Source: Nocardioides luteus (lineage in GTDB: Bacteria; Actinomycetota; Actinomycetes; Propionibacteriales; Nocardioidaceae). Taken from it: a stretch of DNA of 64,000 bases. Below are positions 41,455 through 49,588 of the stretch, piece by piece. Below the pieces are notes generated by a model. The model searched no databases and was not told the origin of the DNA. It worked only from the letters and a program-made list of their open reading frames with translations. Each line of letters opens with the position of its first letter. Positions within the stretch are counted from its first letter, which is position 1. The position numbers and the translations under genes were made by a program. The DNA is taken from positions 1,728,501 to 1,792,500 of the forward strand of contig NZ_JADOVJ010000001.1 in assembly GCF_015752315.1 (NCBI RefSeq), written 5' to 3'.

Positions 41455-43902
41455 CTATGCGCCGGTGGTGCGGTAGACCGGCAGGTCGGCCTCGGCGGTG
41501 CCCCAGGCCCGGTTGGGCTGGGCGCCGACGTCGATACGTACGGTGCCGCCGCGGTTCATCACCGACTCGGGAAGCCACGACCGGGTGCGTGGGGCGCCGT
41601 CGAGGGTGACCGACCGGACGTAGACGTTCTCCGCGCTCGCCTGCGGTGACTCGATGACGATGTCGACACCGTTGCCGCGGTGGATGGTGACCCGCTCGAA
41701 GACCGGGCTGGAGATCAGCATCTCGGCGCGGGCGGGGTCCTGCGGGTAGATGCCCATCGTCGAGAAGACGTACCAGGCCGACATGGTGCCGAGGTCGTCG
41801 TTGCCGGGCAGGCCACGCGGTCCGGTCCCATAGGCCAGCGATGCCATCGCGCGGACCGTCTCCTGGGTCTTCCAGGGAGCGCCGAGGGCGTTGTACATCC
41901 ACGGCACGTGGATGCCGGGCTCGTTGGTCGGGTCGTAGCGCAGCGCGTCGCCGCCGGTGTACTGCCAGGAGCCGTCGGCCTTGTGGAAGAACGCGTCGAG
42001 TCGCTGGATCGCCCGCTCGCGTCCGCCGACGGCCTCGGCCAGGCGGGCGACGTCGTGCGGCACCATCCAGGTGTACGTCGCGCTGCTCCCTTGCGCGAAG
42101 CCGGTCTGTGTCGACGGGGTGAAGCCGGCGACCCAGCTCCCGTCGCCATTGCGGGCCTGCTGGTAGCCGACGGTCCTCGTGGCGGGATCGGCGGCGGGAT
42201 CGGTGGCCGCGGGGTTGAAGGTGTGTCGCCACCAGCCGGCCCGTTCCATCAGCGCGTCGGTCTCGGCCGAGGAGGCGCCGAGGCGGCGGCCCCAGTCGGC
42301 GAGCGAGTAGTCGGCGACGGCGTCCTCGAGGGTCTCCGCGGCGCCACCCCAGCAGCGGCAGGTGTCCTGAGGCGCGTACCCCTTGGCGAGGTAGTCGGCC
42401 AGGTTCGGCCGCTGGCCGATGCACTGCCCGGGACAGCCATAGCTGGACAGGCCGTCGGGGTGCGGCACCGTCGCCTGGCGGACGAGCGACTCGTAGGCGC
42501 CGGCGACGTCGAAGTTGCGGACGCCCAGGGCGTAGAACCCGGCCAGGGTCGGGGCAGAGGGGTCGCCGGTCATCACGTGGGTCCAGCCGCTCAGGTGGAC
42601 CCAGCGGTCCCAGACGCCGCCGTGCTGGCGGGAGTAGGCGTGCAGCGAGCGGGCGAGGTCGCCGGCCACGCGCGGCTCCAGGAGGGCCAGCAGCTGCGTG
42701 TGGGCGCGGTACTGGTCCCAGCCGGAGAAGTTGCCGTACTGCGCCTGCTGGCCGCGCTCGATCCGGTGCACCTCCTGGTCGCTGCCCCAGTAGGTGCCGG
42801 CCACGTCGGAGATCACGTTGGGCTGCAGGTAGGAGTGGTAGAGCCCGGTGTAGAACGCGGTCCGCTCCGCCGTGGTGCCGCCGGCGACCTCGATCGAGGA
42901 GAGCGCCCTGCGCCACTCCGCACGAGCGTCCGAGGCGACCGTCGAGACGGTGTCGCGCCGGCCGATCTCGGCGTCGAGGTTGGCCTCGGCCGCCGCCTGG
43001 CTGGTGTAGGAGATCCCGATCCGCATCCGCACGCTCCGGTCTCGGCTGGGGTCGAAGGAGACATAGCCGCCCGAGCCCTGTCCCTGCCGGGCCGCGCCGG
43101 TCTCGTAGCCCTCGCCTCCGCGCGCCTCGGTGCTGCCCGGCTGGAGCTCGCCGTTGACCCAGGTGCCGTGGCCGGTGAATGCGCGGTCGAACTGCGCGGT
43201 GAAGTAGAGGCGGTAGTAGGAGCGCTTGTTGCTCCCGCCGCCGTTGCCGCGCCGGCCGCAGAACGCGCCGGTGAGCACCGAGCCGCTCACCGTCCGCCTC
43301 GCCTCGTCGATCCGCGTCACCGCGGTCTCGCTGCCGTTGAGCGAGTTGGAGGTGCGGAAGAGGAGGTTCGCCGGCTTGTCGGCCGGGAAGGTCAGGTCGC
43401 TGACCGCCGCCCGGGTCGTCACCGCGGTGTCGACCTCGGCCCCGTTGGCCAGTCCCAGCCGGTAGTGCCCCGGCTCGGCCAGCTCGTCGGCGTGGCTGAA
43501 GCTCGAGGCGTACGTCGCATCCGTCACGTCTGCGGTCGGCGACCCGGTCATCTCACCGGTGTGCGGGAAGATCGGCACGTCGCCGGCCGCGCCCGGGTGA
43601 CAGCCGGCGCCGTTGACGTGGGTCAGCGAGAAGCCACGCAGCCGGGTGGTGTCGTAGGAGTAGCCGTTCGACGCGGCGGTGTTGGTCTGGTCGCCTGCGG
43701 TCGAGGTCGGGCTGAAGGAGATCATCCCGAAGGGACGTACCGCTCCGGGGTAGGTGTTGCCGCCGTTCGACGATCCGATCAGCGGGTCGACGAGCGCCAC
43801 CGGGTCACCGGTGGGCGGGGCGGCGGCCTGAGCCGCCGAGAGCGCGGTGAGTGCGCTGCCGAACAGCGCGAGGGACAGGGCACATGTCGCGAGAACCCGC
43901 AT
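41455..43902 (-). CDS. Secreted GH92 alpha-1,2-mannosidase
   Basis: An 815-residue exported glycoside hydrolase of family 92. A signal peptide is seen at residues 1-27 (core LATCALSLALFGSALTAL, cleavage near AQA). Family features include VDPLIGSSNGGNTYPGAVRPFGMISFSPTS, HVNGAGCHPGAAGDVPIFP, FSGWDQYRAHTQLLALLEP and GNDDLGTMSAWYVFSTMGIYP, the last holding catalytic-base and calcium residues. GH92 enzymes remove mannose from N-glycans or yeast mannan outside the cell. The gene is last in a ROK-ene-reductase-GH92 operon, facing a sugar importer. Its start codon is buried in a long hairpin. Confidence 0.95.
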   Translation of the reverse strand: MRVLATCALSLALFGSALTALSAAQAAAPPTGDPVALVDPLIGSSNGGNTYPGAVRPFGMISFSPTSTAGDQTNTAASNGYSYDTTRLRGFSLTHVNGAGCHPGAAGDVPIFPHTGEMTGSPTADVTDATYASSFSHADELAEPGHYRLGLANGAEVDTAVTTRAAVSDLTFPADKPANLLFRTSNSLNGSETAVTRIDEARRTVSGSVLTGAFCGRRGNGGGSNKRSYYRLYFTAQFDRAFTGHGTWVNGELQPGSTEARGGEGYETGAARQGQGSGGYVSFDPSRDRSVRMRIGISYTSQAAAEANLDAEIGRRDTVSTVASDARAEWRRALSSIEVAGGTTAERTAFYTGLYHSYLQPNVISDVAGTYWGSDQEVHRIERGQQAQYGNFSGWDQYRAHTQLLALLEPRVAGDLARSLHAYSRQHGGVWDRWVHLSGWTHVMTGDPSAPTLAGFYALGVRNFDVAGAYESLVRQATVPHPDGLSSYGCPGQCIGQRPNLADYLAKGYAPQDTCRCWGGAAETLEDAVADYSLADWGRRLGASSAETDALMERAGWWRHTFNPAATDPAADPATRTVGYQQARNGDGSWVAGFTPSTQTGFAQGSSATYTWMVPHDVARLAEAVGGRERAIQRLDAFFHKADGSWQYTGGDALRYDPTNEPGIHVPWMYNALGAPWKTQETVRAMASLAYGTGPRGLPGNDDLGTMSAWYVFSTMGIYPQDPARAEMLISSPVFERVTIHRGNGVDIVIESPQASAENVYVRSVTLDGAPRTRSWLPESVMNRGGTVRIDVGAQPNRAWGTAEADLPVYRTTGA

Positions 43903-43946
43903 GGCGGAGAACGATTCCAGAGGAATGTCCTCCGCCGTGCGGGTTC
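43893..43946 (-). promoter_or_regulatory. Long hairpin enclosing the GH92 start codon
   Basis: Arms GAACCCGCA + GGCGGAG (43893-43901, 43903-43909) pair with CTCCGCC + TGCGGGTTC (43930-43936, 43938-43946): 16 pairs with one mismatch. An inner hairpin ATTCC-AGA-GGAAT (43914-43926) sits in the loop. In the minus-strand mRNA the AUG (43902-43900) lies in the 3' arm, with its A at the mismatch. The structure begins 20 nt after the ene-reductase stop and may be a terminator, a translation gate, or both. Confidence 0.75.
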
Positions 43947-43965
43947 AGGTGAGGGACGGGTGAAC

Positions 43966-45084
43966 TCAGGCGGTCCACTCGGGATAGTCGGTGTAGCCGG
44001 CCTCGCCGCCGCCGTAGAAGGTCGACAGGTCGGGCTCGTTGAGAGGCAGGCTCTCCTCCAGGCGCCGGGGCAGGTCCGGGTTCGCGATGAAGGTGCGTCC
44101 GAAGGCGGCCGCGTCGATCAGGTCGGCCTCGAGCAGGCGGGCGGCCTTCTCCGGGGTGTAGGCGCCGGCGGCCACGATCGGGCCGGGGTGGGCGGCGCGC
44201 AGCTGCTTGCGGTAGTCGTCGGTCAGCTCCGGGCCGCCGGCCCAGTCGGGCTCGGACAGATGCAGGAACGCGATGCCGCGCTTGCTGATCTCGGCCGCGA
44301 GGTAGAGGCCCATCTCGGCACCCTCCGGGTCCTCGAGACCGTTGAAGGAGCCGATCGGGGAGATCCGGATGGCGACGTGCTCGGCGTCCCACTCGGCGAT
44401 GACCGCGTCGAGCACCTCGAGCGTGAGCCGGGCGCGATTCTCCAGGGAGCCGCCGTAGGAGTCGGTGCGCTCGTTGCTGCTCGCGCTGGCGAACTGGTGG
44501 AGCAGGTAGCCGTGGGCGGCGTGGATCTCGACGAGGTCGAAGCCGGCCTCACGGGCGTTGCGCGTGGCGCGACGGTAGTCGTCGAGCAGATCCGCGATCT
44601 CGGAGGTCTCCAGGGCACGGGGCGTGGGGCAGTTGACCCGGTTCGGGGTGCCGTCCTCGCCGCGTACGGTCGTGCGGTTGCGGTAGGGGAGCGCGGAGGC
44701 GCTGACCGGGAGGTCGCCGTCGTGGAACGACTCGTGGGAGACCCGACCGGTGTGCCACAGCTGCGCCGCGATCCGGCCGCCCGCCTGGTGGACGGTGTCG
44801 GTGACGTGGCGCCACCCCTCGACCTGCTCGGCCGAGTAGATGCCCGGGGTGTCCATGTAGCCCTTGCCCTGCGGCGAGATCTGCGTGCCCTCGGAGACGA
44901 TCAGCCCCGCCGAGGAACGCTGGCGGTAGTAGTCGGCCATCAACGGGTTGGGTACGTCGCCCGGTCGGCTGGCGCGCATCCGGGTCAGCGGCGCCATCAG
45001 GACGCGGTTGGGGAGGGTCGTCGAACCCAGGCTCAGCGGCGAGAACAGTGAGGTCATGTGGCGCTGAACTGAGCGCTCGCTCAT
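43966..45084 (-). CDS. Old yellow enzyme-type ene-reductase (NADH:flavin oxidoreductase)
   Basis: A 372-residue FMN TIM-barrel reductase of the NemA/OYE type that reduces activated C=C bonds. Seen are NRVLMAPLTRMRA at the N-terminus, AAQLWHTGRVSH, the His pair in VEIHAAHGYLLHQF, the SYGGSLENRARLTLEVLDAV motif and the C-terminal FGRTFIANPDLP. The ATG at 45084 is supported by its ATGA overlap with the ROK stop; an ATG 9 codons later gives a more usual N-terminus but has no ribosome site. Its place between a sugar repressor and a mannosidase is unexpected. Confidence 0.92.
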   Translation of the reverse strand: MSERSVQRHMTSLFSPLSLGSTTLPNRVLMAPLTRMRASRPGDVPNPLMADYYRQRSSAGLIVSEGTQISPQGKGYMDTPGIYSAEQVEGWRHVTDTVHQAGGRIAAQLWHTGRVSHESFHDGDLPVSASALPYRNRTTVRGEDGTPNRVNCPTPRALETSEIADLLDDYRRATRNAREAGFDLVEIHAAHGYLLHQFASASSNERTDSYGGSLENRARLTLEVLDAVIAEWDAEHVAIRISPIGSFNGLEDPEGAEMGLYLAAEISKRGIAFLHLSEPDWAGGPELTDDYRKQLRAAHPGPIVAAGAYTPEKAARLLEADLIDAAAFGRTFIANPDLPRRLEESLPLNEPDLSTFYGGGEAGYTDYPEWTA

Positions 45085-46256
45085 ATTGTTCCCGAATCCG
45101 GCGCCGGAGTGACCGAGCCGGCGATCACCAGGGCCCCCATGACGCCCGCCTTGTCGCCGAGCTCGCTCGGGACGACGTCGAGGGCGGCGGCGGTGTCGGG
45201 CTGGGTGAAGCGGTCGATGGAGTCCTTGATCCCGAGGACGAACGACTCCGAGTGGCGCATCGTGTCGCCCACCACGATCAGGGCCGGGTTGAGGTGGTTG
45301 CAGAGGTCGGCGAGCACCCGGCCGACGGCACGGCCGGCGTCATCGAGGATCCGGTTGACCCGGATGTCGCCCTCCTGGGCGAGCTCGAGCAGCCGCTCGA
45401 CGCTGAGCGTCTCGTCGTAGGCCGGTTGCAGCAGCTCGACCAGCCGGGCGCCGCCGAACGCCTTCTCCAGGCAGCCGCGGTTGCCGCACCGGCAGATCGG
45501 GCCGTTGTCCTCGAAACGTACGTGGCCGATCTCGCCGGCGATCCCGGTGATGCCCCGGTAGAGCTTGCCGGCGAGGACCAGCCCGGCGCCGATGCCGCTG
45601 GAGGCCTTGACGTAGATGACGTCGTCGACGTCGCGCGCGGCGCCGTACTCGATCTCGGCGAGGGCGCCGAGGTTGGCGTCGTTCTCGATCTGGACGGGCA
45701 GGCCGATGCGGCGGGCGAGCTCCTCGCCCGGGGCCAGGTCCATCCAGTTGCCCAGGATGGGGGAGACCACGATGCCGCTGTGCGGATCGACGGGTCCGGG
45801 GATGCCCATCCCGACGCCGAGGACCCGGTCGTTCCTCGGGTCGACGCCGGCCTCGGCCAGGCAGTCGCGCACGAGGGCCGCGGCACGATCGATGGTCTCG
45901 ACGGCGGAGTTGTCGACGTCGAGCCGGATCTCCCGCTCGACCAGCGGTTTCGTGGCGAGGTCGGCGACCGCGACGCGGACGTGGCGATGGCCGATGTCGA
46001 CGCCGACGAGGGTGCCGGGGGCGCCGCTGATGGTGAGCAGCGAGGGCGGGCGGCCGCCGCCACGGGCCAGGCCGGGGCCGGTGGTCTCGACGATCTGCTC
46101 GGAGGCGAGCAGCTCCTGGACGATGCTCGACACGGTGCTGCGGGAGAGCCCGGTGCGCTGGGCGAGCTCGGCGCGGCTGACCGGCGCCGACCGTCCCAGG
46201 AGGTCAAGAACCTGGGATCGATTGGTGGCGCGCAGCCGCGACTCCGGAGAGGTCAT
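45081..46256 (-). CDS. ROK-family transcriptional regulator
   Basis: A 391-residue repressor with an N-terminal winged helix (about 12-70, SRAELAQRTGLSRSTVSSIVQELL) and a C-terminal ROK sugar-binding fold. The ROK domain has the ATP-fold start GVDIGHRHVRVAVADL, the EIGH motif (AGEIGHVRF) and the zinc site CRCGNRGCLE. ROK repressors release DNA when they bind a sugar, here perhaps mannose or a mannoside. Its promoter gives a leaderless start, with the inverted repeat TGTCG-N5-CGACA just upstream; this also lies before the divergent sugar ABC operon. Confidence 0.93.
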   Translation of the reverse strand: MTSPESRLRATNRSQVLDLLGRSAPVSRAELAQRTGLSRSTVSSIVQELLASEQIVETTGPGLARGGGRPPSLLTISGAPGTLVGVDIGHRHVRVAVADLATKPLVEREIRLDVDNSAVETIDRAAALVRDCLAEAGVDPRNDRVLGVGMGIPGPVDPHSGIVVSPILGNWMDLAPGEELARRIGLPVQIENDANLGALAEIEYGAARDVDDVIYVKASSGIGAGLVLAGKLYRGITGIAGEIGHVRFEDNGPICRCGNRGCLEKAFGGARLVELLQPAYDETLSVERLLELAQEGDIRVNRILDDAGRAVGRVLADLCNHLNPALIVVGDTMRHSESFVLGIKDSIDRFTQPDTAAALDVVPSELGDKAGVMGALVIAGSVTPAPDSGTI

Positions 46257-46262
46257 GCCGTG

Positions 46263-46291
46263 ACTGTAGGTGATTATGTCGATTTGCGACA
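46263..46291 (-). promoter_or_regulatory. ROK gene promoter and candidate operator
   Basis: On the minus strand a TACAGT -10 box (46268-46263) ends 6 nt before the ROK ATG. TGTCGATTTGCGACA (46277-46291), with 5-bp arms, overlaps the expected -35 region and is a candidate ROK operator for both divergent operons. Confidence 0.5.
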
Positions 46292-46323
46292 GATCTCAGG
46301 TTGAAAACGTCCCGCGTTATGCG

Positions 46324-46353
46324 TTGACTCGACAGAATGGAGAGGCGTACGTT
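46324..46353 (+). promoter_or_regulatory. Promoter of the sugar ABC operon
   Basis: -35 TTGACT (46324-46329), an 18-bp spacer and -10 TACGTT (46348-46353). It gives a leader of about 60 nt that contains a hairpin and a CRP-like site. Confidence 0.5.
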
Positions 46354-46362
46354 GTCCCGGCA

Positions 46363-46405
46363 CGCGACCGCGAGTAACCCAGATCACACCGACGTGGCGG
46401 TCGCG
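46363..46405 (+). promoter_or_regulatory. Leader hairpin with CRP/GlxR-like site in its loop
   Basis: Arms CGCGACCGC (46363-46371) and GCGGTCGCG (46397-46405) form a 9-bp stem in the leader, 6 nt before the GGAGG of the binding-protein gene. The loop holds GTAACCCAGATCAC (46374-46387), which matches GTGA-N6-TCAC with one change. Confidence 0.55.
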
Positions 46406-46421
46406 CAACCGGAGGACAAAG

Positions 46422-47693
46422 ATGAACGCAACGCGTAAGGCCCTGGCCGCCGGCCTGGCCGCCCTGAGCCTGCTGGCGGTCTCCGCTTGCGGGAGCGACA
46501 GCGAGAGCGGCAGCACCGACGAGGTGGAGGTCTTCACCTGGTGGGCCGAGGGTAGTGAGAAGGCCGGGCTCGACGCCCTGGTCAAGGTGTTCGACGAGCA
46601 GAACCCCGACCTGAAGTTCGTCAACGGGGCCGTCGCCGGTGGCGCCGGCAGCGACGCGAAGAACGTGCTTCAGTCCCGCCTGCAGAACGGTGAGCCCCCG
46701 GCCACCTTCCAGGCGCACGCGGGTGCCGAGCTGACCGACTACATCAACGCCGGCCAGATCGAGGACCTCAGCGACCTCTACGAGGAGAAGGGCTGGAACG
46801 AGCAGTTCCCCGAGGGCCTCCTCGAGCGGCTGACCCAGGACGGCGGCATCTACTCCGTCCCCTCGAACATCCACCGCGCCAACGTGATGTGGGCCAACCC
46901 GGCAGTCCTCGAGAAGGCCGGCATCGAGGCCAACAAGACCTACGACTCGCTCGACGCCTGGATCGCCGACCTGAAGAAGATCAAGGCCAAGGGCATCATC
47001 CCGCTCTCGATCGCGACCGACTGGACCCAGGTCCACCTGCTCGAGACCGTGCTCCTCGCCGATCTGGGCGCCGAGGCGTACAACGGACTCTGGGACGGCA
47101 CGACCGACTGGGGCGGCAGCGAGGTCGAGGCCGCGCTCGAGGACTACAGCACGCTCCTCTCGCTGACCAACACCGACCGCCAGGGTCTCGACTGGCCGGA
47201 CGCGACCCAGCTGGTGATCGACGGCCAGGCCGCGTACAACGTGATGGGTGACTGGGCCGAGGCGGCCTTCCAGGAGCAGAAGAAGACGCTCAACACCGAC
47301 TACACCGCGGTCCCGGTCCCCGGCACCGACGGCGTCTTCGACTTCCTCGCCGACTCGTTCACGATGCCCGTCGACGGCCCCAACCCCGCCGGCACCGAGG
47401 CCTGGCTCGAGACCATCGCGAGCGACGAGGGCCAGGTCGCCTTCAACAAGGCGAAGGGCTCGATCCCGGCCAGCACCACGGCCGACACCGCCGACTTCGG
47501 TGAGTACCAGCAGACCGCGATCAAGTCGTGGGGCGAGGACGAGATCGTCTCCTCGCTCGCCCACGGTGCCGCGACCTCGGTCAACTGGCTGACCGACGTC
47601 ACCGCCGCGGTCGCGAAGTTCGGCAGCAACAACGATGTCGCCGAGCTCCAGGAGGGCCTCGTCGAGGCCGCCGAGGACAACAAGCCCGAGTAA
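46422..47693 (+). CDS. Sugar ABC transporter substrate-binding lipoprotein
   Basis: A 423-residue family 1 extracellular solute-binding protein. The signal peptide ends in lipobox AVSAC (Cys23), then EVEVFTWWAEGSEKAGLDALVKVFDEQNPDL, a typical start of glucose/mannose- or oligosaccharide-binding proteins. Trp residues usual for sugar stacking are present (WWAEG, ATDWTQVH). GGAGG is 6 nt upstream. It heads an operon with two permeases and an AGE-family enzyme; the facing GH92 mannosidase suggests mannose or a mannoside as ligand. Confidence 0.92.
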   Translation: MNATRKALAAGLAALSLLAVSACGSDSESGSTDEVEVFTWWAEGSEKAGLDALVKVFDEQNPDLKFVNGAVAGGAGSDAKNVLQSRLQNGEPPATFQAHAGAELTDYINAGQIEDLSDLYEEKGWNEQFPEGLLERLTQDGGIYSVPSNIHRANVMWANPAVLEKAGIEANKTYDSLDAWIADLKKIKAKGIIPLSIATDWTQVHLLETVLLADLGAEAYNGLWDGTTDWGGSEVEAALEDYSTLLSLTNTDRQGLDWPDATQLVIDGQAAYNVMGDWAEAAFQEQKKTLNTDYTAVPVPGTDGVFDFLADSFTMPVDGPNPAGTEAWLETIASDEGQVAFNKAKGSIPASTTADTADFGEYQQTAIKSWGEDEIVSSLAHGAATSVNWLTDVTAAVAKFGSNNDVAELQEGLVEAAEDNKPE

Positions 47694-47708
47694 GCGATTC
47701 ATCATCTG

Positions 47709-47753
47709 GGCCGAGGGACTGCGGCTGCCCCCATGGGTCGCAGCCCCTCGGCC
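47709..47753 (+). terminator. Intra-operon hairpin after the binding-protein gene
   Basis: GGCCGAGGG-A-CTGCG (47709-47723) pairs with CGCAG-C-CCCTCGGCC (47739-47753): 14 pairs and one mismatch. It lies between the binding-protein and permease genes. Such hairpins usually stabilise the upstream mRNA or partially terminate, giving more binding protein than permease. Confidence 0.75.
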
Positions 47754-47776
47754 GCCCTTTGTGAAAGGACGGACAC

Positions 47777-48715
47777 ATGTCCTCCACGGTGCCCAGCGCC
47801 GTCAGGCGACCCAGACGGGCGAGGGGCCGCATCGGCGGCCACGGGTGGGTCGCCCCGGTACTCCTGATCCTGCCGACCGTCATCGTCATCGGCGTCTTCG
47901 TCTACGGCCTCATCGGGTCCAACATCCACACCTCCCTGCAGGACCGCCACCACATCGGTCCGTCCCAGGGCTTCGCGGGTCTGGACAACTACCGCGACCT
48001 GTTCACCGACGACGACTTCATCTACTCCCTGCGCAACCTGCTGCTCTACACCGCGACGTTCCTCGTCGGCACCCTGTGCCTGGGGTTCCTGTGGGCATGG
48101 CTGCTGGAGCGCAAGGCCCGCGGCGAGTCGCTGTTCCGGGCCATCTACCTGTTCCCGATGGCGGTCTCGTTCGTCGCCTCCGGTGTGGTGTGGCGCTGGC
48201 TGCTCAACAACGCCGAGGGTGACCGCGCCTCCGGCCTGAACCGGCTCTTCGGGTCCCTCCACCTCGACTTCCTGCAGAACCCGTGGTGGACCGACGAACG
48301 GTGGGGCATCCTGGCGATCGCCGTCCCCGCCATCTGGCAGCTGAGCGGCTACGTGATGGCCCTCTTCCTGGCCGGCTTCCGCGGGATCCCCGAGGAGCTG
48401 CGCGAGGCGGCCCGGATGGACGGCGCCTCGGAGTGGCAGCTCTACCGCCACGTCATCTTCCCGCAGCTGAGCCCGGTCGCGCTCTCCGCGATCATCATCA
48501 TCGGCCACATGTCGCTGAAGGTCTTCGACCTGATCATGGCGATCGCGGGCCAGACGAACTACACGACTCAGGTGCCCGCCACCCAGATGTGGATCGAGTT
48601 CACCCGTGGCGACTACGCCAAGTCGGCCGCCATCGGGACGATCCTGCTCGTCATCGTGGCCATCCTGATCGTCCCCTACCTCGTCTCCACCTACCGTCAG
48701 GAGCGTCGCCGATGA
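47777..48715 (+). CDS. Sugar ABC transporter permease (MalF type)
   Basis: A 312-residue binding-protein-dependent permease with six predicted helices after a basic N-terminus. The EAA loop is EELREAARMDGASEWQLYRHVIFPQL. GGACGGACAC precedes the ATG. Its TGA overlaps the start of the second permease (ATGA). With its partner it forms the membrane channel; the ATPase is not in this operon. Confidence 0.92.
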   Translation: MSSTVPSAVRRPRRARGRIGGHGWVAPVLLILPTVIVIGVFVYGLIGSNIHTSLQDRHHIGPSQGFAGLDNYRDLFTDDDFIYSLRNLLLYTATFLVGTLCLGFLWAWLLERKARGESLFRAIYLFPMAVSFVASGVVWRWLLNNAEGDRASGLNRLFGSLHLDFLQNPWWTDERWGILAIAVPAIWQLSGYVMALFLAGFRGIPEELREAARMDGASEWQLYRHVIFPQLSPVALSAIIIIGHMSLKVFDLIMAIAGQTNYTTQVPATQMWIEFTRGDYAKSAAIGTILLVIVAILIVPYLVSTYRQERRR

Positions 48716-49581
48716 CCACCGATGCCATCCCGGCAGCCGTCGCGACCAGGATCCCGGGCGAGCGCTCGCGCGGTGTCTGGCGCACCGTCAAGTACGTCCT
48801 GCTGATCCTCTTCGCGCTGGTCATCCTGCTCCCGGCGTACGTCCTGTTCGTGACCAGCTTCAAGGGGCTCGGCGACGCGACGCCCGCCAACGCCTGGAAG
48901 CTTCCCGAGTCCTGGGAGACGGCGGGCTGGGCGCGCGCCTGGGAGCAGCTCGGGCCGGCCCTGGGGCGCACGTTCGCCATGGTCATCCCGGCCTCGATCA
49001 TCTCCTCGGTGCTCGGCTCGATGAACGGGTTCGTGCTCTCCAAGTGGCGTTTCCCGGGCGCCGACGTGGTCTTCACGCTGATCCTGTTCGGGATGTTCAT
49101 CCCCTACCAGGCCGTGATGGTGCCGCTGGTCCAGCTGATGAGCAACCTCGGCGTCCCGAACGGCGTGCCGAGCCTGATCGTGCTGCACGTGGTCTACGGC
49201 CTGCCGATCACCACGCTGATCTTCCGCAACTACTACGCCGGGGTCCCGGTCGAGCTCGTCGAGGCCGCTCGGGTCGACGGTGCCGGCATGCTCCGGACGT
49301 ACGCCTCGATCATCCTGCCGATCTCGGCGCCGGCGTTCGTGGTGGTGCTGATGTGGCAGTTCACCTCGGCCTGGAACGACTACCTGTTCGCGCTGTTCTT
49401 CTCGACCTCGCGCAACGGGCCGGTCACGATCGCGCTCAACTTCCTGGCGAGCGGTCAGCTGCAGGACTACTCCGCCAGCATGGCGGGCGCTCTGATCGCG
49501 TCCGTCCCGACGCTGATCATCTACATCCTGCTGGGCCGCTACTTCGTCGGCGGGCTGATGGCGGGGTCGGTCAAGGGATGA
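48712..49581 (+). CDS. Sugar ABC transporter permease (MalG type)
   Basis: A 289-residue partner permease. The EAA loop VELVEAARVDGAGMLRTYASIILPIS and the C-terminal YFVGGLMAGSVKG are hallmarks. The ATG overlaps the previous stop. No ATP-binding gene follows, so the importer must use an ATPase encoded elsewhere, as with the shared MsiK of streptomycetes. Confidence 0.93.
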   Translation: MTTDAIPAAVATRIPGERSRGVWRTVKYVLLILFALVILLPAYVLFVTSFKGLGDATPANAWKLPESWETAGWARAWEQLGPALGRTFAMVIPASIISSVLGSMNGFVLSKWRFPGADVVFTLILFGMFIPYQAVMVPLVQLMSNLGVPNGVPSLIVLHVVYGLPITTLIFRNYYAGVPVELVEAARVDGAGMLRTYASIILPISAPAFVVVLMWQFTSAWNDYLFALFFSTSRNGPVTIALNFLASGQLQDYSASMAGALIASVPTLIIYILLGRYFVGGLMAGSVKG

Positions 49582-49588
49582 TCGGCCG

